A stretch of 22,761 nt of DNA from a virus: positions 1 through 22,761 of IMG/VR virus record IMGVR_UViG_3300012988_000042; one strand, 5' to 3'. Below the pieces are notes generated by a model. It made no database searches. It was not told the DNA's origin and saw only the letters and a list, made by a program, of their open reading frames with translations. How positions within the stretch are numbered: the first letter of the stretch is position 1; each line of letters begins with the position of its first letter. This document shows, piece after piece, positions 5,773-13,245 of the stretch. A program made the position numbers and the translations under genes.

Positions 5773-7539
5773 ATGGCACGTACCCGGGTGGAGGCCCCCG
5801 CCCCTCCGGCGACGATGATCGCCTCCGCCGTGCGGATGCAGGGCAAGCCGAAGTCGACGAAGAAGTTGGAGACCAAGGGCTGGCAGCGCCAGGCGTGGTA
5901 CTACTTCGACACCATCGGTGAGTTCGCGTTCGCGGCGAACTGGGTGGGCAACCTCCTGTCCCGGGGCGTGCTGTACGCGACACGCGACACCGGCAACGGA
6001 CCCGAGCGGGTGGCCGCGAACTCCCCGGCGGACGCCGCGCTCGACGAGTTGTTCAACGGCCAGGACGGCCGATCTCAGATGCTGCACGACATCGGCGTTG
6101 CCTACACGGTGGCCGGTGAGTGTTACATCGTCGGGTTCGAGTCCAAGGGTGTGCAGGACTGGTTCGTCACCTCACCCGAGGACCTGGTCAACAAGGCCGG
6201 AGCCTGGTGGCTCAACGACGAGGAACTCCCCACGGACGCGTTCGTCATGCGGATGTGGCGCCCCCACCCCCGCAAGCGCAAGGAGGCCACGAGCCCCGCG
6301 CGTGCGGCACTGCCGATCCTGGCCGAGATCGAGTCGCTCACCCAGCGCATCAACGCCGAGGCGTCGAGCCGACTCACCGGCGCGGGCATCATGTGGGTGC
6401 CGAACCAGATCGCCGCCGCAGCCTCCGCCCTGACGCAGGCCGACGACGGCACCCAGGTGGGCGTCACCGCAGCGTCGTTCGTGCGCACCCTCCAGGAGAC
6501 GATGGCCACCGCCATCTCCGACCCGGGCGACGCCAGCGCGATGGTCCCCATCGTCATCACCGCCGACGGCGAGTTCATCGACAAGGTCACCGTCACCAAG
6601 TTCTGGTCCGAGATGGACTCGAACCTGCTGGCGCTGCGCGAAGCGGCGACCAAGCGGCTGGGCCTGGCACTGGACATGCCACCCGAGGTGCTCACCGGTG
6701 CGGGCGAAGCGAACCACTGGAGCGCCTGGCAGATCGACGAGTCCGCCATCAAGGCGCACGCCGAGCCGCTGCTGCGCACCATCTGCGCCGCGCTCGCCAA
6801 GGGCTACCTGCGCCCGGTCCTGTCCGACGAGGACTCCATCCCCGACAACGAGGTGCGCGAGTACGGCATCGGTGCCGACACCTCGGAGATGCGCCTGCGG
6901 CCGAACCGCTCGAAGGAGGCCATCGAACTGAACGACCGGGGCATCCTGTCGAACAAGGCCACCATGCGCGAGACCGGCTTCGCCCCCGAGGACATGATGT
7001 CCCCGAAGGAGCGGGCCGAGTGGATCTTGCAGAAGATGGCCTCCGGTTCGGCCACCCCCGAGATGGTGGTGGAGGCAGCCCGCCTACTGGGCGCGAACCT
7101 GCCCACCCCGGCCATCGAGTCGACCCCCAACGAGGCGCGGCCCGACCCGTCGCTGGAGGAGCACCCCACCCGGGACATCCCCGAGCAGATCCCCGCTGCG
7201 CTGATGATGGCCAGCGAGATCATGGTGTTCCGCGCACTGGAGCGTGGCGGCAACCGGCTACGGACGAAGACCACCAACAAGTTCAGCGACGTGTCCGCCT
7301 CCGAGGTGTACCTGTTCGTGCCGTGCAACAGCGGCACGGTCGACGACTGCCTGGTGGACGCCTGGTCCAACGTGGACCGGTTCGCCCCCGACCTGGGTGT
7401 CATGCCCCAGTCGTGGGCGGCGTGCATGGACGCGTACGTGCGGGTGCTGCTCGCTGAGCGCAAGCCGCACGACCGCGCCCTGCTGGCCCGCCACCTGTCG
7501 AGGGTGACGGCCGCACCGCTGCGTCTGGTGTCGGCATGA
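5773..7539 (+). CDS. Portal protein
   Basis: This 588-residue protein forms the dodecameric ring at one capsid vertex through which DNA enters and leaves and to which the tail attaches. Typical portal features are WQRQAWYYFDTIGEFAFAANW near the N-terminus (split here as residues 37-57), a long helical stretch with ILAEIESLTQRINAEASSR, and the highly characteristic block near 295-335 containing LGLALDMPPEVLTGAGEAN and HWSAWQIDESAIKAHAEPL. The C-terminal 110 residues (after about 470) include two Cys and a helical region that may reach into the capsid. The start follows GGGGAG. The stop overlaps the next start as ATGA. Confidence 0.9.
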   Translation: MARTRVEAPAPPATMIASAVRMQGKPKSTKKLETKGWQRQAWYYFDTIGEFAFAANWVGNLLSRGVLYATRDTGNGPERVAANSPADAALDELFNGQDGRSQMLHDIGVAYTVAGECYIVGFESKGVQDWFVTSPEDLVNKAGAWWLNDEELPTDAFVMRMWRPHPRKRKEATSPARAALPILAEIESLTQRINAEASSRLTGAGIMWVPNQIAAAASALTQADDGTQVGVTAASFVRTLQETMATAISDPGDASAMVPIVITADGEFIDKVTVTKFWSEMDSNLLALREAATKRLGLALDMPPEVLTGAGEANHWSAWQIDESAIKAHAEPLLRTICAALAKGYLRPVLSDEDSIPDNEVREYGIGADTSEMRLRPNRSKEAIELNDRGILSNKATMRETGFAPEDMMSPKERAEWILQKMASGSATPEMVVEAARLLGANLPTPAIESTPNEARPDPSLEEHPTRDIPEQIPAALMMASEIMVFRALERGGNRLRTKTTNKFSDVSASEVYLFVPCNSGTVDDCLVDAWSNVDRFAPDLGVMPQSWAACMDAYVRVLLAERKPHDRALLARHLSRVTAAPLRLVSA

Positions 7540-9950
7540 TCTTCGTCGCCGACCGCGAACAGTTCGCCGCCCAGCGCCGGGCGGTCCTCACCCGTGGAGA
7601 CGATGACCTGTCCCCGGCTGTCGACGATGCCCTCGCACAGTGGGGGCAGGAGCGCTGGTGGGCACCCATCACCGAGGCCGCTGGTCGTCTGTTCGACATC
7701 ACCGCCGAGGCGGAGGGGGTACGCGACCCGGCCACAGTGGCGGGTGCCCGCGACGACTTTACCGAGGGCATGGGGGAGCGGCTCGCTGAGACGAGCGAAC
7801 CCGGGCCTGACCGTCCTGCGCAGAGCGCGCGCATCACCGCCTGGGTCTCCACCGCCACGGTCAACGCCGCCACCATGGCAGCCGCCGCAGCGGACGAGGA
7901 CGAGGTGAACCTGGAGTGGGTCACGATGCACGACCCGCTGGTGCGCGCGGCCCACGACGACGCCGACGGGCAGTCGGTGCCAGCCGGGTCCACGTTCTCC
8001 GTGGCAGGCTACGACTTGCACTACCCGGGTGAGCCTGTCGGCCCGCCCAGTGTCTGGATCAACTGCCGGTGCGTGGTTCGGCCGGGACCTGGAGGGAACA
8101 TGGCTGCCAGCGTGAACTCGGGACTGCTCACCATCCCCGACGCGGTGCACGCAGGAACGCCCGAGGGGAACACACAGTTCGTCGAGGAACTCGCCACCGC
8201 GATGGCCGAGCCCATCGCGGACGACGAGATCGACCCCGACGCTCCGGTCATCACCGACGACGACCTGGACATGGACGTGCCGTTCTACGGCGTCGCCCTG
8301 CCCGAGGGCCTGCCCACCGGGGACCGCCGCAAGTTCGCCGTCGGCTCCGTCCGGTACCGCGACCTGCCCCTGCCGTTCCGCGCCCAGCCCGCCGACATCG
8401 GTGGCCACGACGGTGCCGTCACCATCGGGCGCATCGACAACATCTGGCGCGACGAGGCCAGCGGCCTGATCAAGTACGAGGGCGTGTTCGCACGCACCCC
8501 GCAGGCCGAGGAGTACATCGCGATGAACGCCGACCGGATGCGCCGTGGCGTCTCCGTCGACGTGGACGACGCGACCGCTGAGGTGCAGAACGAGGACGGC
8601 TCCCTGTTCGACGAGGAGACGTGGCAGCAGGGCGACCCGCAGCCGTTCACCGTCGTCACCGACGGACGCATCGCCGCCATCACCGCCGTGGACATCCCCG
8701 CGTTCCAGGAGGCGTTCGTCGCCATCGGCACCTGGGCGGACCACCCCACCGACGACAACTCCGACCCGGTGGACAGTGTCGCGGTGGAGGCCGCCTGCAC
8801 CGAGTGTGAGGTCGCCGCCCTCCTGGCGAACATGCCGCCCGAGCACCTCGCGCAGTTCGAGGCGCAGTACGGCTCCGCCAACGACGAGATGCTCGGCTTC
8901 GAGTTCGAGGTCGACGACGGCACCAAGTACCGGCTCGACTCCGTCGGCCTGCACGTCTTCGCCCCCGGCACCCACGACGGTCCCGGCTGGATCACCCACC
9001 CCCGTGCCACCGAGCGCATCCGCCGCTACTGGGTGCGCGGGAAGGGCGCGGCGAAGATCCGCTGGGGCCAGCCTGGCGACTTCAACCGCTGCCGTCGCCA
9101 GTTGGTCAAGTACGTCAAGAACCCCGACTGGCTGGCGGGACTGTGCGCGAACATGCACAAGGAGGCGATCAAGTTGTGGCCAGGCCAGGAGGGTGGCAAG
9201 CGCAAGCACTCCATCGAGGGTGACCCCGCTGACGCGTTCACGCTGACCGCCGCCATCGAGTCGGACCGCCTGCCCGCCGCCTGGTTCAAGGACCCGAAGT
9301 TCGCCAAGGCCCAGCCGGTCACGGTTGACGAGGACGGCCACATCTACGGCCACCTCGCCCTGTGGTCCACCTGCCACATCGGGATCGACAAGGTGTGCAC
9401 CAGCGCACCCACGTCCCTGTCCCGGTACGCGTACTTCACCACCGGCGCTGTGCTCACCGACGAAGGCCAGGTCCCTGTCGGCAACATCACCATGGACACC
9501 GGCCACGCGGGCATGTCCCTGCGCGCCCGTCCGGCGATGGCGCACTACGACAACACCGGCTCGGTGGCCGCTGACGTGGCGGCAGGCGAGGACCAGTTCG
9601 GCATCTGGATCAACGGTGCCGTCCGCTCCACGCTGAGCAAGGAGCAGGTGCACGCCCTGCGCGCTTCCACCCTGAGCGGTGACTGGCGTCAGGTGGGCCG
9701 GAACCTGGAACTGGTGGCCGCGCTGGCCGTCAACGTCCCCGGCTTCCCCATCCCCCGTACCGCACTGGCCGCCTCGGGCGGCGAGCAGATCTCCCTGGTG
9801 GCGTCGGGTGTCGTGGCCCCCGCCACCGGGGAGGCCGAGGTCGAGCCGGACCCCGCCATCTCGGCGGAGCGTGCGGCCCGTGCCAACGCCGCGTTCAAGG
9901 CCCTGCGCGCCGCGCGCCTGGCCGCCGTACAGAGCACGTTCAGCCAGTAG
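7536..9950 (+). CDS. MuF-like / capsid maturation protease fusion
   Basis: This 804-residue protein combines parts that are often separate genes. Residues 1-185 are MuF-like, ending in LEWVTMHDPLVRAAH, the aromatic GYDLHYPGEP and INCRC typical of MuF C-termini. Residues 245-400 resemble an HK97/U35-type prohead protease: LPLPFRAQP, GGHDGAVTIGRIDNI with H291, and RRGVSVDVDD with S340 as the likely His/Ser catalytic pair. Residues 480-560 form a module (ERIRRYWVRGKGAAKIRWG, GDFNRCRRQ) found in many actinophage proteases. Residues 590-742 are the conserved part with GHLALWSTCHIG, TGHAG, MAHYDNTG and LSGDWRQVGRNLELVAAL. A helical Ala-rich tail follows. The start has no clear ribosome binding site and overlaps the portal stop. 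A strong internal start exists at residue 189. Confidence 0.8.
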   Translation: MIFVADREQFAAQRRAVLTRGDDDLSPAVDDALAQWGQERWWAPITEAAGRLFDITAEAEGVRDPATVAGARDDFTEGMGERLAETSEPGPDRPAQSARITAWVSTATVNAATMAAAAADEDEVNLEWVTMHDPLVRAAHDDADGQSVPAGSTFSVAGYDLHYPGEPVGPPSVWINCRCVVRPGPGGNMAASVNSGLLTIPDAVHAGTPEGNTQFVEELATAMAEPIADDEIDPDAPVITDDDLDMDVPFYGVALPEGLPTGDRRKFAVGSVRYRDLPLPFRAQPADIGGHDGAVTIGRIDNIWRDEASGLIKYEGVFARTPQAEEYIAMNADRMRRGVSVDVDDATAEVQNEDGSLFDEETWQQGDPQPFTVVTDGRIAAITAVDIPAFQEAFVAIGTWADHPTDDNSDPVDSVAVEAACTECEVAALLANMPPEHLAQFEAQYGSANDEMLGFEFEVDDGTKYRLDSVGLHVFAPGTHDGPGWITHPRATERIRRYWVRGKGAAKIRWGQPGDFNRCRRQLVKYVKNPDWLAGLCANMHKEAIKLWPGQEGGKRKHSIEGDPADAFTLTAAIESDRLPAAWFKDPKFAKAQPVTVDEDGHIYGHLALWSTCHIGIDKVCTSAPTSLSRYAYFTTGAVLTDEGQVPVGNITMDTGHAGMSLRARPAMAHYDNTGSVAADVAAGEDQFGIWINGAVRSTLSKEQVHALRASTLSGDWRQVGRNLELVAALAVNVPGFPIPRTALAASGGEQISLVASGVVAPATGEAEVEPDPAISAERAARANAAFKALRAARLAAVQSTFSQ
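8091..8102 (+). promoter_or_regulatory. Internal ribosome binding site and in-frame ATG inside the MuF-protease gene
   Basis: GGAGG at 8091-8095 is followed four bases later by an in-frame ATG at 8100 (codon 189). The same GGAGG-N4-start spacing is used at 297, 3427 and 22155. The site falls exactly between the MuF-like part and the protease part and would yield a 616-residue protease-only product. Confidence 0.5.
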
Positions 9951-9976
9951 TCTGCGACCGAGAGAGAGGAACCATC

Positions 9977-10129
9977 ATGGGATGCGCGTGCAACGGCGGA
10001 GCCAGCAGTGCCAACCGCCAGTCCTACACCGTCACGTTCAGCGACGGCACCACCAAGACCTACGCCAGCGAGGTGGAGGCCCAGGCGGCCATCGCCCGGC
10101 GTGGGGGCGGCACGTACAAGATCGCGTAG
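9977..10129 (+). CDS. Small conserved phage-type protein (MGCxC start)
   Basis: This 50-residue protein follows a GAGAGAGGA ribosome binding site. It begins MGCACNGGASSANR, then has a strand-like YTVTFSDGTTKTYAS, a helix EVEAQAAIARR and a glycine-rich GGGTYK end. Tiny proteins with a Cys-rich MGC start and a GGGT end are common near capsid genes of actinophages and have no known function (I associate them with a DUF7196-like family, from memory only). It is a possible minor virion or capsid-assembly component. The gene ends six bases before the GTG of the next gene, which lacks its own ribosome binding site, so translation may carry over. Confidence 0.65.
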   Translation: MGCACNGGASSANRQSYTVTFSDGTTKTYASEVEAQAAIARRGGGTYKIA

Positions 10130-10135
10130 ACCGCA

Positions 10136-10558
10136 GTGACCCAGGTCCGCATCGACATCCGGAAGGCCACGGCCACCGGAACGAACGTCCCACTGCGGAT
10201 CGGCATGCAGTGGGCGCCCACCGTCGCGCGGAACGTCGGGTCATCGCTGGTCCTGCCTGAGTCCTTCGCGGTGCTGCTCGACTACGCACCGGTCACCATC
10301 GTGGTGGCACCCACCGGTCCCGGCTGGGCCTGGCGGGTGCGCTACTCGGTGAACTCGCAGAAGTACGACCGCTACCTGGTGGTCCCGAACTCCGCCTCGG
10401 TGGTGGAGTTCACGGACCTGGTGGAGGTGGACCCGGGGACGCTGGCGCCCAGCGCGCTGTCCTCCGGGTCCATCCTCTACGCCACCGACACGGGTGCCCC
10501 CATGCGGGTCAGCGTCCTGTCCAACGGCACCATCACCGCTGTCCCGGTAGGTCCCTGA
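10136..10558 (+). CDS. Putative head fibre/decoration protein, paralogue 1
   Basis: This 140-residue protein starts at a GTG with no good ribosome binding site, six bases after the preceding stop. Residues 1-103 are a near-copy of the next gene: MTQVRIDIRK at the start, VLPESF, PGWAWRVRY, DRYLVVPNSASVVEFTDL and VEVDPGTL. The W-x-W-R-V, RYLVVP and DLVEVDP pattern is common in N-terminal domains of actinophage fibre-like and tail proteins. Its position between the protease and capsid genes points to a head-attached fibre or decoration role (inference). The C-terminal 35 residues differ fully from the paralogue and are beta-like and Ser/Thr/Val-rich. The stop overlaps the next start (TGATG). Confidence 0.65.
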   Translation: MTQVRIDIRKATATGTNVPLRIGMQWAPTVARNVGSSLVLPESFAVLLDYAPVTIVVAPTGPGWAWRVRYSVNSQKYDRYLVVPNSASVVEFTDLVEVDPGTLAPSALSSGSILYATDTGAPMRVSVLSNGTITAVPVGP

Positions 10559-10998
10559 TGACTCAGGTGCGCATCGACATCCGCAAGCCGTCCATCACCG
10601 GGGTGAACGTCCCGCTGATCATCGGCATGGTGTGGTCACCCAGCACCCAGCGTGTAGTCAACGACGCGCTGGTCGTCCCGGAGTCCTTCTCGGTGACCCT
10701 CGGGCAGACGCCGACCATCATCGAGGTGGCACCCACCCAGCCCGACTGGGTGTGGCGCGTGCGGTACACCGCCAACTCCGAGAAGTTCGACCGCTACCTG
10801 GTGGTCCCGAACTCGGCCACGGTCGTGGACTTCACAGACCTGGTGGAAGTCGACCCGGGGACCTTGTCTCCGCAGATCGAACCGGAGGCCGCATGGTGGG
10901 CCTCTGTCCAGTACATGCTCCGGGGTGTCATCCTTGCCCCGTCTGACCCCGTCCCGGCAGGGCTACCTCCCGGGTCCCTTGTGTTCCGCACCCAGTAG
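10558..10998 (+). CDS. Putative head fibre/decoration protein, paralogue 2
   Basis: This 146-residue protein starts at an ATG overlapping the previous stop. Its first 103 residues are closely similar to paralogue 1 (MTQVRIDIRK, VVPESFSV, WVWRVRYTANSEKFDRYLV, VEVDPGTL), showing a recent tandem duplication. The tail is different: it holds AAWWASVQYMLRGVILAPSD and ends PAGLPPGSLVFRTQ, a closing motif seen in phage fibre-type proteins. The two tails may bind different partners. No enzymatic motif is visible. Probably virion-associated, by context. Confidence 0.65.
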   Translation: MTQVRIDIRKPSITGVNVPLIIGMVWSPSTQRVVNDALVVPESFSVTLGQTPTIIEVAPTQPDWVWRVRYTANSEKFDRYLVVPNSATVVDFTDLVEVDPGTLSPQIEPEAAWWASVQYMLRGVILAPSDPVPAGLPPGSLVFRTQ

Positions 10999-11007
10999 GA
11001 GTCCGTC

Positions 11008-11403
11008 ATGGCACTGAGCATCGCCGTCGCCACCGGCACCCAGCCCATGGGTGCCGCCCTCGCCACGTCCATCGGGACCGGCTCGATCATCGAGATCCGT
11101 TCCGGCGCCAAGCCCGCCACCCCGGAGACCGCCGCATCCGGCACGCTCCTGGCGTCCATCACCATCGCAGGCGCGTGGACCTCCACGCTGGGCGTGCTGA
11201 CCGCAGCGGACCCGGGCGCCGTCGCACCGGCCGCGTCGGGTACGGCTGGCCACTTCCGGTTGAAGCAGTCCGGTGGCACCGCCGTCCTGGACGGCACAGT
11301 CACCGCGACCGGTGGCGGTGGTGACCTGACGCTGGGCTCGACCACGGTCACGACCGGTGTCAACGTCGACCTGAACGCGCCCGCCATCACGATCCCGGCC
11401 TGA
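11008..11403 (+). CDS. Putative beta-rich head decoration/structural protein
   Basis: This 131-residue protein starts at ATG after TAGGAG. It has a low-complexity, Ala/Gly/Thr-rich sequence with repeated beta-strand patterns: SIIEIRSGAKPATPETAASG, TLLASITI, SGTAGHFRLKQSGGTAVLDG and LTLGSTTVTTGVNVDLNAP, ending ITIPA. The same order (small Gly/Thr strands, a GTAxxFR turn, SGGTAV.DG, then D-L-x-L-x-S-T) is familiar from small structural proteins of many tailed phages, though their exact role is seldom known. Its place in the pre-capsid cassette makes decoration of the head or support of the fibre next to it the best guess. Confidence 0.6.
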   Translation: MALSIAVATGTQPMGAALATSIGTGSIIEIRSGAKPATPETAASGTLLASITIAGAWTSTLGVLTAADPGAVAPAASGTAGHFRLKQSGGTAVLDGTVTATGGGGDLTLGSTTVTTGVNVDLNAPAITIPA

Positions 11404-11431
11404 TCCTTCCCTCCTCTGAGGGGAGGACCCT

Positions 11432-13099
11432 GTGGCGATTTCGTTCTTTCAGACCGCGTCATGGGCGACGGCCGGTACGGTTAACGGCACTGCCTCGACC
11501 TACAAGGACATCACCTTTACCGGTGTCTCCGTTGGTGACCTGCTCGTCGTCGGTGCGGCCGGTGAGAACACTGCCACAACTGGTACTCGATCGGTCACCA
11601 CGCAGTCCGGCACGACCGGAGCGTGGACCACCAGTTTCCCGACCCCTGCCAACGCCGCAGACACGGACGTCTTCCTGGCGCGCGCTGTCGCCACCTCGTC
11701 CGGAACCATCGTCGTCCGAGGGCAGGTCCGCCTGACCCCCTCCTCGCTGCACATGGGCGTGTGCGGGTGGTTGATCCCAGCGGCGGAGTGGAACTCCTCG
11801 GGCACGATCACGCAGGCCGTGTTCACGGGTGATGCCGACGGCCAGGCGTCCCTCGTCTGTACGGCAGGCTCCACGTACACCGTCCTCTACGTCGGTGCCG
11901 GTTGGGACGCGCTCGGCAGCACCACCACCCCCACGCCCGCAGGTGGAACGAACCGCGTAGCGGTCCTCGACTCCAGCCACTACACCGTCGAGGTCTTCGA
12001 CTGGACCGCGCAGGCTGCTGGCACCCGCAACTACGGTCCGGCCGCGCTGACCGGACGCGACTACACCGGCGCGGTCCTGGCCATCCCGGAGGCGGCGGGC
12101 GGCGGTACGAACACCGGGTCCTTGGCCGCGTCCACCAACCGGCCCACCTCGGTGATCACGGGCGCGTCCGTCAACACCGGCTCGCTGGCAGCCTCCACCC
12201 CGCGAGCCACCTCGGCCCTGACGGGCGACTCGGTCAACCCCGGCAGCCTCACCGCGCAGACCAACCGTCCCACGTCCGCGATCACGGGCGACTCGACCAA
12301 CCCTGGTGTGCTCGCGGCCACGACGCCGCGCCCGACCTCCGCGATCACTGGCGACTCGGTCAACCCCGGCTCCTTGGCGGCGGCGGCGAATCGACCCACG
12401 TCTGCCATCACCGGCACGCAGACCAACCCCGGCACGCTGGCAGCGTCGACCCCGAGGATCACTTCGTCCATCACGGACAGCGCCCCAGTCAACGCGGGCT
12501 CCCTGGCGGCGAGCACGCCACGTATCACCTCCGCGATCACGGGCCAGTCCGTCAACGCTGGCTCGCTGGCCGCCAGCACCAACTCCCCGACGAGCGTCAT
12601 CACCGGGACACAGACCAACCCAGGAAGCCTGGCGGCCTCCACGCCGAGGGTCACGTTCCAGGGCAGCGACTCCGCGGTCAACGTCGGCACCCTGGCCGCG
12701 TCCACACCGCGCCCCACCTCCGTCATCACTGGGCAGTCGGTGAACTCCGGCTCCCTGGTGGCATCCACCGCGCGCCCCACTGCTGCGATGACCGGACAGT
12801 CCGTCAACGCTGGGGTGCTCGCGGCCTCCACGCAGCGGCCGACCATCGCGTTCACTGGGCAGTCCCTCAACACCGGTGCGTTGGTCGCCGCCACCAAGCG
12901 GCCCACCATGCTGCTGACCGGGCAGTCGGTCAACGCGGGCGTCCTGGCCGCCGTCCTGCCGAGGATCACCGCGCTCATCACTGGGCAACTGGTCTCCTCC
13001 AACGCCACCCACTGGTTCACCCCTGCTGGGGACCCGGTGACCCTGGAAGGCGTGTGGAACGGGACCAGCATCCAGCCGGTCACGGTCACTGTCACCTGA
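11432..13099 (+). CDS. Repeat-containing putative head fibre protein
   Basis: This 555-residue protein starts at GTG after GGGGAGG. Residues 1-226 form a globular beta-rich domain (TYKDITFTGVSVGDLLVVGA, later VLYVGAGWDALGST, YTVEVFDWTAQAAGTRNYG) resembling adhesive or lectin-like domains of phage fibres. Residues 227-521 are fourteen tandem 21-residue repeats with consensus N-x-G-S-L-A-A-S-T-x-R-P-T-S-x-I-T-G-x-S-V; repeat 6 has one extra residue. The last 34 residues (HWFTPAGDPVTLEGVWNG...) form a capping tail. There is no catalytic motif. I infer a fibre or spike, head-attached because it lies directly before the capsid gene, but a tail role cannot be excluded. Codon use in the first part is less G/C-biased than its neighbours. 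Confidence 0.65.
   Translation: MAISFFQTASWATAGTVNGTASTYKDITFTGVSVGDLLVVGAAGENTATTGTRSVTTQSGTTGAWTTSFPTPANAADTDVFLARAVATSSGTIVVRGQVRLTPSSLHMGVCGWLIPAAEWNSSGTITQAVFTGDADGQASLVCTAGSTYTVLYVGAGWDALGSTTTPTPAGGTNRVAVLDSSHYTVEVFDWTAQAAGTRNYGPAALTGRDYTGAVLAIPEAAGGGTNTGSLAASTNRPTSVITGASVNTGSLAASTPRATSALTGDSVNPGSLTAQTNRPTSAITGDSTNPGVLAATTPRPTSAITGDSVNPGSLAAAANRPTSAITGTQTNPGTLAASTPRITSSITDSAPVNAGSLAASTPRITSAITGQSVNAGSLAASTNSPTSVITGTQTNPGSLAASTPRVTFQGSDSAVNVGTLAASTPRPTSVITGQSVNSGSLVASTARPTAAMTGQSVNAGVLAASTQRPTIAFTGQSLNTGALVAATKRPTMLLTGQSVNAGVLAAVLPRITALITGQLVSSNATHWFTPAGDPVTLEGVWNGTSIQPVTVTVT
12110..12994 (+). repeat. Fourteen tandem 63-bp coding repeats
   Basis: The block encodes 14 copies of a 21-residue unit beginning Asn-x-Gly and ending Thr-Gly-x-x-Val. 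At DNA level copies share words such as GGCTCCCTGGCGGC and ATCACGGGC, but have diverged, so it is not a recent slippage product throughout. All copies are in frame. It spans residues 227-521 of the host protein. Confidence 0.9.
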
Positions 13100-13116
13100 C
13101 CTGCGACGCGCCGGTG

Positions 13117-13140
13117 TGTGGGAGTCGCTGGACTCCTGCA
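13117..13140 (+). terminator. Hairpin in the gap before the capsid gene
   Basis: The core GGAGTC-GCTG-GACTCC (13121-13136) is perfect and extends to a 10-bp RNA stem with two G-U pairs (arms 13117-13126 and 13131-13140). It lies just after the fibre gene stop and is not followed by a U-tract, so it could be a weak terminator, an attenuator or an mRNA-stabilising stem. The rest of the 13100-13245 gap shows no gene and no clear promoter. Confidence 0.45.
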
Positions 13141-13245
13141 CTCCCGGCGTGGTTTGATCCGTCCAGAAGCAGTCGCACCCTCTGGCCGTAGGCCGTGGCA
13201 GTGAAGTCACCTCCCACATACCTACGCGACCCATGGAGGGTTCCC

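Noticed and set aside
6804-9653. Very long minus-strand open frame (949 codons)
   Set aside because: It lies antisense to the portal and MuF-protease genes, which have clear family motifs. Long antisense frames arise from the strong third-position G/C bias. Its own sequence is Arg/Gly/Val-rich with no domain or ribosome binding site.
12110-12994. Regular 63-bp repeats considered as a CRISPR array
   Set aside because: There are no unique spacers between short identical repeats; the units are contiguous, divergent and in frame with a protein gene.
13195-13245. Earlier GTG start for the capsid protein
   Set aside because: It has no ribosome binding site, while GTG 13246 has TGGAGGG at good spacing and gives a typical capsid N-terminus.
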